12,764 nt of DNA from Martensiomyces pterosporus (GCA_025201845.1 MU604108.1:8334-21097), one strand, 5' to 3'; positions 1 through 8,160 are shown, counted from the first letter of the stretch. Translations and numbers: made by a program. Notes: generated by a model not told the origin, from the sequence alone.

Positions 1-157
1 AGCGACTGCCCTCTGGCTTGTCTTTCCTCTGACCTGCTGAGCACCAGTTCTTAGTGATATATGCTCTCATCCAATCTGCGCTAGATATCCGCTTCTCGCT
101 CTTCTCTTCCGCGCTCCTTTGAATTATTCTGCTTTTCTATTGCCCTACGTTCTTAAA
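1..157 (+). promoter_or_regulatory. Upstream region of first F-box-like gene
   Basis: This short leader precedes the ATG at 158. A TATA-like run (TATAT at 58-62) lies about 96 bases upstream of the start. It is followed by a pyrimidine-rich stretch (about 90-120), a pattern common just upstream of fungal start codons. No transcription-start evidence exists, and the region is cut by the window edge. Confidence 0.3.
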
Positions 158-1873
158 ATGGCACATGTAAAGGACCTGCACTTGAACATAGTTCAAATGG
201 TATTTGCGTACTTTTGTTTTGGACTGACTAGTAATTATTCAACCATCCATGAGTTTAAGCGGCTACTGCCTCCTGCTGCAGTCTGTCGCGTTTGGAGGGA
301 GTGCATGCTTCCATACGTGTATCGCACAGCATATCTCGAGTGTTATATCAAGCAGCCGGACAAAAGAAAGAAGAAACGCTTGTTCGCCCGTTTTCGTAGC
401 CTCAAAAGACGTTTAAATGAAGTACGCGCATATAAAAAGAACACACAGCCCAGGTATGCGTGGAAGTCAAACATTGACCTTATAGTATCTCTGCGTCTCA
501 GTAGTGCAATTAGACAGCTGCGCATAGAGTCGTATAGGTGTCCACTCAATTTTGCAGATATGGTTCATGCTCTGGATACCTTTGGCTTTAGTTCCAATCA
601 CTGGAGAGCGGTTAATATACTACACATCTTTAGAAGCGGTGATGCTGTTAATGATAACCCACCTAGCTCTAGTGACGCAGAGGCATTGGCAACTCAGTTA
701 GCTGAGTACTTTAAACGGCACCTTCCAAATATCAGTGATTTGTCTATACAAATTCTTCCTCAATCAGATGCCACTGAACTCTTATCGAACAGCCTGATCA
801 ACTTGTATATCAGCCAGTTGCATGCACTTTTGTGCTTTCCTGCCCCTATCACCTTCAGCTGTCATTCATTTTCATCAACACTCAGGCGTTTAAGAGTTGG
901 AATTGCTGCTGGAGTCACAAACCGGCTTCCACAATTGCTGGCTTCGCCACTAGAGAGTCTGGAACTGTTCAACATCCCACATAATTTCGCTTGGTGGACA
1001 TTCATTGGTGCCACAACTGACCATGTCGAGTTTACCAATCTGCATCAACTTGAGCTTCAATTTCGCAAACCACCGGAGAATACAGAGCCAAACAATCCCA
1101 ACAGGCAAGTGCGCGCGAATGCGATGTCAGCATTCGACATTGGCAATCGCAAACTATTCTTTCCAAAGCTGAAGGAGCTGCGCATATACCATAGCCCATA
1201 CAACGATGGCGCGCTTTATTCAGCGTTTATCCACTCGCCTCTCCAATATGTCAAGATCCAGAGTTTGCTCAAATCAGTTCAGTACATGGATCCTCACATT
1301 CTGTTTAACGTATCAAGTATTCGGTTCAACATTCGGAGTGTTTCACCAGACGACTACAATGCCTATGCCGAGTTTTATCGCAAGCTGCTTGGCACACCTT
1401 CAAATGCAAAAACTGTTTGGTTGGGCGTGTACAACAGTAGTGTGCCTTTGCCTACACCGAGCACAATTGAATGGGTAAACATAGAACATCTTACTCTTCA
1501 AACAAACGTACATCTTGCGTCAGCTATTCAAATCATCACCCAGCTGCCAAAGCTACACACACTCCGTGTCGAGAATGTTGTGGATGATCTCAACGAAGCT
1601 AGCACAAACCTGCAAGCAACTCTCAGTGAACGTTCGACACAAACATTGTCTATCGCTACTAGTGTCAGGCGTCTTTCGCTTTGTTTTTACAATGCCTTTC
1701 AACTGCCACTAGTATTCAGCCTGGATATCATGCGCTACTTGACCATTCTAATTCATTCGCTAGATGAGGTTGTTGTGCCTGATTTGTATGTTTCTGATAT
1801 CAAGGACTTCGCCGCTCACCATGCAAACGCGTTTCCCCATCTGCGCAGTATTAAAGTGCATGGTAAAATTTAA
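158..1873 (+). CDS. F-box/leucine-rich-repeat-like protein, 571 aa
   Basis: Probable substrate-recognition subunit of an SCF-type ubiquitin ligase, inferred from architecture only. Residues about 5-60 resemble a divergent F-box: a hydrophobic first helix (DLHLNIVQMVF) and, after a loop, a cysteine/tryptophan motif (AVCRVWRECMLPYVYR, 41-56). A strongly basic patch follows (KRKKKR, 69-74, and more to 94) that could be a nuclear localisation signal. From about 115 onward there are irregular leucine-rich strands, such as TLRRLRV (241-247), NRLPQLL (255-261), LESLELFNIP (265-274), FPKLKELRIY (335-344) and LPKLHTLRVENV (463-474). The frame is open 13 codons further upstream, but only through a TTG; the first ATG, at 158 in context AAAATGG, is the credible start. 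It stops with TAA. No intron is needed. It is homologous to the next gene, sharing NRLPQL followed by a similar strand pattern. Its target is unknown. Confidence 0.85.
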   Translation: MAHVKDLHLNIVQMVFAYFCFGLTSNYSTIHEFKRLLPPAAVCRVWRECMLPYVYRTAYLECYIKQPDKRKKKRLFARFRSLKRRLNEVRAYKKNTQPRYAWKSNIDLIVSLRLSSAIRQLRIESYRCPLNFADMVHALDTFGFSSNHWRAVNILHIFRSGDAVNDNPPSSSDAEALATQLAEYFKRHLPNISDLSIQILPQSDATELLSNSLINLYISQLHALLCFPAPITFSCHSFSSTLRRLRVGIAAGVTNRLPQLLASPLESLELFNIPHNFAWWTFIGATTDHVEFTNLHQLELQFRKPPENTEPNNPNRQVRANAMSAFDIGNRKLFFPKLKELRIYHSPYNDGALYSAFIHSPLQYVKIQSLLKSVQYMDPHILFNVSSIRFNIRSVSPDDYNAYAEFYRKLLGTPSNAKTVWLGVYNSSVPLPTPSTIEWVNIEHLTLQTNVHLASAIQIITQLPKLHTLRVENVVDDLNEASTNLQATLSERSTQTLSIATSVRRLSLCFYNAFQLPLVFSLDIMRYLTILIHSLDEVVVPDLYVSDIKDFAAHHANAFPHLRSIKVHGKI

Positions 1874-2681
1874 GGGCATAGCCAGTAGTCAAACACCATG
1901 TCTCTTTTTCCTCTTTCGCTTCCACTTTCTCTCTTTCACTTCTCCTAGCATTTCATCTGATAAAATAACACTCCCAGCACTCTCATTTGCATAGTCTAGC
2001 TTGTGCTGTTGGTGTCTAAAGCGTACTCTGGTAGATGATAGTGAATCTGCGATATCTGCACTCTGCCATTCCATACACACATACCATTCTAACCTGGTAT
2101 GTTTGGTGAAAAGCATGCTGTAGCACATGGGCAAGAGGAAAGCACCGCTGCTTGCTGCTGCCTGTGTTTGGCGCACCGCCCTCTCTCGCCTCTGCTGTTT
2201 TTTTTTTGTGCGGCTGCTCCTTTCTCGCCTTTGCTGTTCTCCACCACGCAAACACGCCTTTCTCTCTCGCTTGCTGCTCTCTTCTCCTCGCTCCTCTCTC
2301 CCCGCGTTGAGCTTGTTCTCCCCTTGTTTTCCTGTCTGTGCTGCGCTTGGCTCATTCGGAGCACGCTTGGCAATTCAGAGCAGTCGACTGAGCGGCGTTG
2401 CACACACAGCTGGTGGGCTTGTGGAGAGCGGCAGAGGCACTTGCGGATAGCAGCAGCACTGCCCCTGGTTTACCATGCACACAGTGTGGTTCGACTGGAA
2501 GCAGCAAAACAAGCAAGGCGAGTCGGCTTGAGCTGCGTCGATCTACAGGATATTGTGTTGATCCTGGCTGTGGCTGCGGACGCAGTGTTATCAGCTCAGC
2601 ATTAAAGCAGTGCAACACAACAACCTGCGTTTTGTCTCCACTTCCCACCCCTACGCTCTTGCCTTTCTCAGTACTCTCACC
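1874..2681. other. Intergenic spacer with CT-rich block
   Basis: This is the gap between the two tandem F-box-like genes. It would hold the 3' UTR of the first and the promoter of the second. Long open frames cross it on both strands, but they run through low-complexity CT/GA sequence and have no credible protein composition. At 2525-2590 a plus-strand frame reads VDLQDIVLILAVAADAV, loosely like the LDLQDKILAALVGHVD segment of the pseudogene at 4875-5297; this may be a third, eroded copy or chance. Confidence 0.5.
2173..2335 (+). promoter_or_regulatory. Pyrimidine-rich block with imperfect direct repeats
   Basis: A ~160-base CT-rich tract on the plus strand. The unit TCTCGCCTCTGCTGTT at 2184-2199 recurs at 2223-2238 with one change, and a looser version sits at 2265-2280. 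A T10 run lies at about 2198-2207. CT blocks upstream of the start site are common in fungal promoters, so this probably belongs to the gene starting at 2682, although 350 bases separate them. A simple-sequence expansion is the alternative. Confidence 0.4.
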
Positions 2682-4385
2682 ATGGCTTTCCTGGACGAGT
2701 TGCCCTTGGATGTCTTGCTCGCAGTTGTCAAGTGGCTCCACAGAAAGTATTTGTATGAGCCTGTGTTTCGCAGGCTGCTACCACTGGCAAGTGTCAATAC
2801 CAGTCTGCGCCGGCCTCTGCTACCCCTGCTCTACAAGGATCTGGTGTCCGAGTTTCGATTTGCTGTAAAACGTAGACCTCGCCACAATGCCTCTCTTGCG
2901 ATGTCGGCCGGATGCTCAGAGTATGCGCAGCGAGTGGTGCTATTTTTGAACCAGGACACAGACCCGGAAGTTATAGTCAGGGCAGTGCGAGATGACATGG
3001 ACGCGGGAAGCGAGATCAAATGGCCAAACCTGCACTCATACACTTATACCTACGAGGATGAGGATTCGGAAGGTGAAGCCCCGTGCTCTTGCTCGGATGT
3101 TATTAAGCAGCTTGACAAGGAGCTCCCTAAGCTACGCCAAGAATCTCCAGTTACTTGCGACGTGTTGTCAGGCACCACACCACTTGCATACAGTCCACCC
3201 TCGGTGTCCTTTTTGACCCAGCTCACATCGCTTTACCTGGACTGTGCCAACCAAGGCATCGATACTAACCGCTTGCCACAGCTTTTCGCGCCTACCTTGG
3301 TCGACCTCACACTCTACGGTGTTAATCCTGAAGACATATGGAGCGCATTCTACGACGGCAACGAGAACCAGACTGTGGTGTTTGCGAGGCTCAAGCGCCT
3401 AGCCATTCGGTTTGAAAACCCACTATATTGGGGACAAAATAGTGACTTGCCGCCTCACTTGCAGGGTGCTACACAAGGCATGCTGACAAAAAGGTCTGTG
3501 TGGACAGCTGGGGCTGCTAGTGGCGAGCCAGGATGTCGAGTGCCTTTGTTCCCGGTTCTTCGTACACTGTGGTGCGAAAACATGACATATGGCTTTCATG
3601 ATTTCGTCTCTCGCACGCAGTGCCACAAGAGTCTGGTGTCGCTGTACGTGGGCAACGAATATGTCTACTTTGATTTCGACGCCGAGCTGTTCAAAAACCT
3701 GGAAACGGTCGTGTTCAACACTCGCTTTTGGGGTAAAAACGAAGAAGGCACCGGTTCTGTGGATCTGTACACGTCTGCGTTTACCAACCTGCTGCGCACG
3801 AAGACGAACATGCAGAGGATGCTGTTTAGGTCGACTGTGCGTGATACCATCTTCCAAGTGCCACCAAATATTGGGTGCACCAACCTGTGCTCGCTGTTCC
3901 TTGGCGTGGAGGTCGACTTCAAGTCAATGCTTCGACTCCTCAGCAGCCTGAAGCACCTCGTCGAGCTGGAGCTTTGTGGCGATAGAGAATCTACTTATAG
4001 GTTTGACGATGGGCGAGTGGATACAGCTGAGGATGTCGATGAGCTTCAGCTACCTCAAACCCACTGTCCGCCTGTGAGCAGCACCCTGCGTCGTTTCACT
4101 TGCTACTTGCACACCTCCAGGGAGCGCCGTTGCTACACAGCGTGCTATGCCTTTGAGCTTGCACTGCACTTCCCTGCACTCGAAAACATGACTCTGGGCG
4201 TGCTTCGCCAGACTGGTGTGTCTTTCTACAAAACGCTGCTAGACAGGTTCATTGAAAGGCTGTCAGGGTCTCCATACATGAACGATGGGCTCTTGAATGC
4301 CAAAGTTGCCCCACTCGTCAACCACATGGCGAATTCGCTATTACTACGGTGGCGAGATCGGGTGCCGCATTGTTGGGAGCATTAA
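2682..4385 (+). CDS. F-box/leucine-rich-repeat-like protein, 567 aa
   Basis: Probable F-box-type adaptor, inferred to recruit a substrate to an SCF ubiquitin ligase. Residues 4-56 give a clearer F-box than its neighbour: LDELPLDVLLAVVKWL, a loop, then LLPLASVNTSLRRPLLPLLYKDL. An acidic stretch (YEDEDSEGE, 124-132) next to a cysteine pair (CSC, 135-137) follows. The rest is made of irregular leucine-rich strands, including LTSLYLDC (181-188), NRLPQLF (196-202), LVDLTLYGV (206-214), LKRLAIRF (237-244) and LKHLVELELCG (423-433). The ATG at 2682 sits in the strong context ACCATGG and starts exactly at the F-box; the upstream frame opens only on GTG. It stops with TAA. The NRLPQL block and the strand pattern after it match the upstream gene, so the two are tandem paralogs, although overall similarity is low. 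No intron is needed. Confidence 0.88.
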   Translation: MAFLDELPLDVLLAVVKWLHRKYLYEPVFRRLLPLASVNTSLRRPLLPLLYKDLVSEFRFAVKRRPRHNASLAMSAGCSEYAQRVVLFLNQDTDPEVIVRAVRDDMDAGSEIKWPNLHSYTYTYEDEDSEGEAPCSCSDVIKQLDKELPKLRQESPVTCDVLSGTTPLAYSPPSVSFLTQLTSLYLDCANQGIDTNRLPQLFAPTLVDLTLYGVNPEDIWSAFYDGNENQTVVFARLKRLAIRFENPLYWGQNSDLPPHLQGATQGMLTKRSVWTAGAASGEPGCRVPLFPVLRTLWCENMTYGFHDFVSRTQCHKSLVSLYVGNEYVYFDFDAELFKNLETVVFNTRFWGKNEEGTGSVDLYTSAFTNLLRTKTNMQRMLFRSTVRDTIFQVPPNIGCTNLCSLFLGVEVDFKSMLRLLSSLKHLVELELCGDRESTYRFDDGRVDTAEDVDELQLPQTHCPPVSSTLRRFTCYLHTSRERRCYTACYAFELALHFPALENMTLGVLRQTGVSFYKTLLDRFIERLSGSPYMNDGLLNAKVAPLVNHMANSLLLRWRDRVPHCWEH

Positions 4386-4874
4386 CCGTGCCTGGGTGGA
4401 GACACAAATACTCGTCCAGTATTCTCGCTGACTTTATACCCTTCTAGTATTCACAACCCTCCCCCTTCCAATTAACGCCACCGACATTTGCCAGTTCGAT
4501 CATCTCCATGCTGTTGTAGCGAGTAGGCTGAACGCTTTATGAAGACTGAAGACTTGATTACAGGCAAAAAGAAAAGGAGAGGGAGGGATACTAAACTGGG
4601 CTGGGGACAAGTTAAACATTCAGATGGGGCAGACAAAGAAGTGCCTCAACATACCACACTATATACCTGGTCAACCCGATGAGCAAGATTGTAGGCTGAT
4701 ACACAAGCCACCAAAGGCCGCTAAAGAGGCTGGCAGGATTGAGCTGGCTGAGCATTAATGTCACAAGATAGTGCAAAGCGCAGAAATAGGAAGGGTTGGT
4801 GGAGGAAATAGGCGTGAATGCAGGCTAGAAGAAATGGAAGAGACAAATTGGAGGTGCCTCACTGAGTAGGGTAT
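4386..4874. other. Intergenic region, no gene seen
   Basis: This is the 3' flank of the second F-box-like gene. It contains one copy of a short dispersed repeat (4509-4558) and a purine-rich stretch at about 4564-4590. The last ~60 bases, from about 4815, already align with the mirror copy at the right of the window (about 11450 downward). I see no coding frame or RNA gene. Confidence 0.5.
4509..4558 (+). repeat. Short dispersed repeat, copy 1
   Basis: This 50-base segment matches 8008-8054 in the same orientation: 39 of 47 aligned positions agree, with one 3-base gap. The best-kept part is the run AGACTGAAGACT. Copy 1 lies 124 bases past the stop of the second F-box-like gene; copy 2 lies in the spacer left of the kinase-like gene. 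Its function is unknown. Confidence 0.55.
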
Positions 4875-5297
4875 ATGGCGTTTCTTTATAGATGGCGAAG
4901 CAGTGGTGGGAGTTAACCTGGACAGGATTTGCTGCTTCAGCTGCATTGCCCGTTTTCACGTCATGCCGTAGACCGTGGTGCTCAGATATTTCCGCATACA
5001 CTGCACAGTGCTGTTTCAGCAACCATAGGAAAGCCGCAGAGTACTTGGGGGCAGGCCAGGGCGACAATAAGCCTTCCATTGGATTTGCAGGATAAAATCT
5101 TGGCAGCTCTTGTTGGGCATGTCGACTGTGGGCAAGCCCTCTGTCTCCTTTGCCGCTGCTGCACCATGCAAAGCGGCCCTCAATGCACTAGCAACTTATT
5201 ACACACACACTATCGACTGGTCGTGCCAAGAAACAGCATACCGGCACATTTGCATTTCCGCTCCCTCACACTCACTTGGCATGGCTTCAGCAGCTGA
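4875..5297 (+). pseudogene. F-box-like gene relic, copy A
   Basis: A frame of about 140 codons from ATG 4875 to TGA 5295-5297 is broken once, by TAA at 4914-4916. The relic at 11129-11385 (minus) aligns with it: both begin MAF-YR and share LQL..PFSRH.V..GA..F.H.L.SAV. An ungapped 89-base stretch is about 72% identical, with changes concentrated at third codon positions of this frame, which argues that this was the coding frame. Downstream, SLPLDLQDKILAALVGHVD followed by ALCLLCRCC looks like a divergent F-box (two helices, leucine/cysteine-rich second half). The frame then runs on to RSLTLTWHGFSS, perhaps the first leucine-rich strand, and stops. It is much shorter than the intact F-box-like genes nearby, so it is best read as a 5' fragment of a dead paralog. 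The family call is tentative. Confidence 0.5.
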
Positions 5298-5431
5298 GCG
5301 CTAGCGATGCATTTGCAGCTGATAAAAATAGCAACTAAACAAAGCAAGGCTTGATGGGGCGGCTCGCGCAGCTCAGCCTCCTTTCACATGCATGCATGCG
5401 CAAAGAGGTGATGTCAAAACATTAATAACGA

Positions 5432-5460
5432 GTTGGCTTCCAAGCTGTCCTCGGATGACA
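5432..5460 (+). repeat. Left arm of 29-base inverted repeat
   Basis: It pairs with 5833-5861; 28 of 29 positions agree after reverse complementing. Read on the minus strand it encodes SSEDSLEAN, the end of an open frame that stops 15 bases beyond the arm. Confidence 0.85.
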
Positions 5461-5519
5461 GCTTCTTACACACGAGCGAGCACTCGGTGGACGATGTTGT
5501 TTCCAACTGCATGTAGGTC

Positions 5520-5726
5520 CGGATGGTATTAGAAGTCTTCGAAGGTACTTGACGAAGGTGGCCAGTGAGCTTGGAGCTTGATGTCGTCGATGGAACAGCC
5601 ACTGTTTCGTGCCCTGGTTGACGACGCGTGGCGGGTGGAGTGGGGTTTTGTACTGATGCCGGCGGACTGTAGAGTCGCCTTGATCCAGTTGGCGACCGTG
5701 TTGGGCGAGTTCTGAAAGTGGCTCAT
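5520..5726 (-). pseudogene. Tyrosine recombinase (DIRS/YR-type) C-terminal fragment
   Basis: Read on the minus strand, this is the catalytic C-terminal part of a tyrosine recombinase of the kind carried by DIRS-like retroelements. Visible features are SPNTVANWIKATLQSAGI (7-24), the H-x-x-R box HSTR (29-32) followed by HASSTRARNSG, the helix CSIDDIKLQAHW with H54/W55, and STFEDF (60-65). Here family members normally continue with F-Y-x-x-P carrying the nucleophilic tyrosine. Instead the frame has TAA (5529-5531), then TAC CAT CCG (Y-H-P). The 65-codon open stretch begins after a TGA, and the first catalytic Arg region, the rest of the protein and any reverse transcriptase are missing. Residues between GISTK and PHSTR also seem to be lost. 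It is not functional as read. Family recognition is from motif memory. Confidence 0.7.
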
Positions 5727-5831
5727 TGTTCATTGAAAAAGGAAAGGAGGTAAAGACTGTAGAATGGCTCAGGTATTCAATGCTGATATAGCAAAATTGA
5801 CACTAGTGCTGTACGGCCCTGGAATGGGCCT

Positions 5832-5999
5832 ATGTCATCCGAGGACGGCTTGGAAGCCAACAGGGATTGGTTTAGGCTTCAGCCGATGATCAACCAAGCA
5901 TTAACAAAACCTAAGGGCACACTAGCCATATCAAGCTTGAGATTGTTGGCAGGTTTGGCTGCATGGCCTGAGCAGAGGCGTACAAAAATACTTCCCTGA
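5832..5999 (+). pseudogene. Short coding-like tail, 55 codons, unknown family
   Basis: An ATG-to-TGA frame begins inside the right inverted-repeat arm: MSSEDGLEANRDWFRLQ, then a lysine/proline stretch, then SSLRLLAGLAAWPEQRRT. The frame is open to a TGA at 5784-5786 upstream of the ATG, so the ATG may not be the original start. Its last ~20 residues resemble the ends of two other frames in the window: SWIKVLSGLPAMPELMRT (minus, ending 9631) and LRTTGLNAWLGERPT (plus, ending 10238). The likely reading is the last exon or 3' fragment of a gene family, not a stand-alone small protein. It converges on the 3' end of the P450 at 6117. I do not recognise the family. Confidence 0.35.
5833..5861 (-). 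repeat. Right arm of 29-base inverted repeat
   Basis: Reverse complement of 5432-5460 with one mismatch. On the plus strand it is the start of the small frame at 5832, reading SSEDGLEAN. Confidence 0.85.
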
Positions 6000-6095
6000 G
6001 CTTGCTTTTCCCTTGGATGTTCCTTAGCTTCGCAACATTCACACTGCTTATTACTATCAATATATTCGCTATACCCCTCGCTTCGCTAGCTCGGC
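5975..6095 (+). repeat. Three-copy module, copy 1 (plus)
   Basis: Landmarks are TACAAAAATA (5981-5990) and, 43 bases on, TTAGCTTCGCAA (6024-6035), followed by an AT-rich then TCGCTTCGCT-like stretch. Copies lie at 9525-9660 (minus) and 10205-10320 (plus). In this copy the module points at, and ends about 20 bases short of, the stop codon of the minus-strand P450. It could be the 3' end plus UTR of a converging gene, an antisense promoter, or part of the P450's own 3' region. Confidence 0.6.
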
Positions 6096-6116
6096 CAACA
6101 AGATCAGCTGCTCGAT

Positions 6117-7706
6117 TCAGGCACACTTGGTGATTAGTAGGCGGCAGTCGCGTGTGGGGTTGGCTGGGTTCGAGGTGATATAGTGGTTCGAGTCCATCAG
6201 CCTTGGATACCCGTTCTTGTCCAAGACGCTGGGTCCGAGGTGCGTGTACCCATCGGGCACCCGCAAGTCGTAATCTTTCAGTATGTTGCCCAAAATGGTC
6301 AGCATTTGGATCCACGCCAAGTGCTTTCCAAGGCAGGTATGGACTCCAGTGCTGAACGTAAACACGTTTCTCTTTGCCTCCTCGTTGTCAATGAAGCGCG
6401 CTGGGTCGAAAAGATGCGGCTCGTTCCAGTAGTCCTTGTGAATGTTTGCTCCGCTGGTGCTCGCATAGACCTCCGTGCCTGCGGGCAGGAAGTGGCCCCT
6501 GAGCGTCACGCCTCCCTCAGGCACTAGACGGGGCCACATCCCCCCGGTCACTGGAATCAAGCGCATCGACTCGTAGATGCATGCCTCGACAAACGGCAGC
6601 TGGGACCGAGCTTCGTTGAACGAGATCAGGTGGTCCTTGTCAAACAGCGAGCGAACCTCCTCAACTGCTCGCCTGTAGTGCTGTGGATACAGCATGAGGA
6701 GATGCAGGGTCCATGTCATAGTGTTGGACGATGTCTCGCTGCCAGCCAGAAGCATCGCCAGAGTTTCGGCGTGCACCTGGGTGGGGGTCATTCTGATCTT
6801 GGATTCAGGGTCCTCTGCATCGATAAACCCTTGCAGCAGGTCAAAAGGCTTCTTATCGCTGTTAGCGCCATCCTCGCCAAGACTGGCCAAAAGGTCTCTG
6901 CGGTCAGCTATGCACTCGGCGATATGGGCAATAAGCTCCTCGTATTGGCGCTTGACGGGACGAATAAGCAGCGAAAAAGGAGGGTACTCAACCAAGGGAA
7001 ACAGAAACTTCATGCCCAAATACGCTAGTGTCGAGCCCAGCCACTTGGCCACAGTCGGGTCGTCGTTCTTCAGTGCGTCAAACGCTCTGCCAAATAGCTG
7101 AATGCCAATGATGTCAAATATCGCATACAAAAAGTCCTTTTGGTAGTTGATCTCCGCTTGTCCATCCACACTCTCGCTAATCAGCTTGTCCCACTTGTCC
7201 TTGATTGCCAGAAACCCATGCTTAACAACTGCTTTTTCCAGCCTGGCCAGGTAGGTGTGGCTGAAATAGGGGCCCAACTGGCGCCTCTTCATGCTGGCGA
7301 GCTGGGGATCTGTGGTGCTGGCTATTGTTTGGACTCCTAGCATATCCATGCGCTTGAAGTAGTCGGGTTTTCTGAATGCGTGCGAGCCAAATACGACGCG
7401 GACATCGGAGGGATTCGAGATTGCGACGGCGTTGGGCTGATAGACGTAAATGTCGCCGTATTCCTCATATTCTTCGCATGCTTTGTGAGCCTGGCCACCA
7501 AGAGCGCCAATCAGCTCGGCACGCTTCCCAGTTAGGCGAGAAAAGAGCGGGCCAGGTATATTGCGAAGAGGCGAGAAGAAGAGGGCATATACAACTATGT
7601 AGGTGGATAGTATCCCGATAAGCGTGGTAGCTACAGTAGGAGTACCAAGGCTAGTGAAAAAAGAAATCCATGTGACAGGATTTAGCATGCAAGCTACTGA
7701 TATCAT
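6117..7706 (-). CDS. Cytochrome P450 monooxygenase, complete, 529 aa
   Basis: Haem-thiolate monooxygenase that would insert one oxygen atom into an organic substrate, using electrons from an NADPH-P450 reductase encoded elsewhere. A hydrophobic N-terminal segment (about 25-45) would anchor it in the endoplasmic reticulum; a proline hinge follows (SPLRNIPGP, 45-53). The I-helix oxygen-activation motif is AGSET (321-325), the K-helix ExxR is ESMR (379-382), the PERF-type motif is PARF (435-438), and the haem loop is FSTGVHTCLG (451-460) with Cys458 as the iron ligand. Length is normal for fungal microsomal P450s. The start at 7706 has A at -3; the next ATG (7688) is in a poorer context. TGA ends it. 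It is clearly paralogous to the partial P450 at 11501, with about two thirds identity by eye from I-helix to K-helix. Substrate and CYP family cannot be told from the sequence. Confidence 0.95.
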   Translation of the reverse strand: MISVACMLNPVTWISFFTSLGTPTVATTLIGILSTYIVVYALFFSPLRNIPGPLFSRLTGKRAELIGALGGQAHKACEEYEEYGDIYVYQPNAVAISNPSDVRVVFGSHAFRKPDYFKRMDMLGVQTIASTTDPQLASMKRRQLGPYFSHTYLARLEKAVVKHGFLAIKDKWDKLISESVDGQAEINYQKDFLYAIFDIIGIQLFGRAFDALKNDDPTVAKWLGSTLAYLGMKFLFPLVEYPPFSLLIRPVKRQYEELIAHIAECIADRRDLLASLGEDGANSDKKPFDLLQGFIDAEDPESKIRMTPTQVHAETLAMLLAGSETSSNTMTWTLHLLMLYPQHYRRAVEEVRSLFDKDHLISFNEARSQLPFVEACIYESMRLIPVTGGMWPRLVPEGGVTLRGHFLPAGTEVYASTSGANIHKDYWNEPHLFDPARFIDNEEAKRNVFTFSTGVHTCLGKHLAWIQMLTILGNILKDYDLRVPDGYTHLGPSVLDKNGYPRLMDSNHYITSNPANPTRDCRLLITKCA

Positions 7707-8007
7707 CTTGACAAGCAGACGCTGCAGGTTGTGCTCAGGTGCACTAGAATGAGGTGTTTATTTGTTTGATTTAGCTAAGAGGTTATTCTTGAAGAGCAGC
7801 AGAGAGGAAGGAGAGAGCCGAAAGTTGCATGTTTGTTTTCCTTGTTGAGAAGATAATAAACGCAGGAAGAGAATAACAAGTCAATGGACAGAGAAGTAGC
7901 ACTCGTGATATCGCCACGCGCCTCGTTTGTCCAACACAATAACAGAGCAGGCAAGTAAGGTGGTGCTGAAAAGGGTGGAGGAGGAATAATTTTTATTGAT
8001 CTGTTTT

Positions 8008-8054
8008 TGCTACTGTGGTGTGTAGACTGAAGGCTTTAAGACTGAAGACTAGAT
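8008..8054 (+). repeat. Short dispersed repeat, copy 2
   Basis: Same-strand match to 4509-4558: 39 of 47 aligned positions with one 3-base gap, including the shared runs GCTTTA and AGACTGAAGACT. The flanking sequences do not match, so the unit is about 50 bases as preserved. Confidence 0.55.
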
Positions 8055-8160
8055 GATGGAGCCGATTTATTTTCCAATAGACTTGACTAAGAGCCAAGAA
8101 ACTAGAATATTCCCCATAGCGGGGTCGGCTAAGGAGCACAAGAAACCATGTCGCTGGAAC

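Larger units (their letters stand above)
5432..5861. mobile_element. Inverted-repeat-bounded tyrosine-recombinase element remnant
   Basis: Two 29-base arms (5432-5460 and 5833-5861) are inverted copies with a single mismatch. They enclose 372 bases that carry the C-terminal piece of a tyrosine recombinase on the minus strand, reading toward the left arm. DIRS-type retroelements combine a tyrosine recombinase near one end with inverted terminal repeats and make no target duplication. None is visible here: flanks acga and aggg differ. An internally deleted DIRS-like element is therefore the first hypothesis. The alternative is a local inverted duplication of coding sequence, because both arms read SSED.LEAN in frame on their own strand. 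A small hairpin (GGCCC 5815-5819 / GGGCC 5826-5830) abuts the right arm. Confidence 0.5.

Noticed and set aside
119..157. Upstream extension of the first F-box-like gene from TTG at 119
   Set aside because: Non-ATG start in a fungal nuclear gene; the ATG at 158 has a good context and begins at the domain.
1889..2605. Several long open frames on both strands in the spacer between the F-box-like genes
   Set aside because: They run through low-complexity CT/GA sequence, overlap one another in several frames, and give Ser/Leu/Cys- or Arg/Glu-biased products with no domain.
2610..2681. Upstream extension of the second F-box-like gene from GTG at 2610
   Set aside because: Non-ATG start; ACCATGG at 2682 is a textbook context and lies exactly at the F-box start.
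6185..6195. GGTTCGAGTCC, which looks like a tRNA T-loop/B box
   Set aside because: It is the antisense of P450 codons for Asp-Ser-Asn near the C-terminus, and no acceptor or anticodon stem can be built around it.
6183..7621. Plus-strand open frames of up to 135 codons
   Set aside because: They are antisense to the clearly coding P450 on the minus strand.
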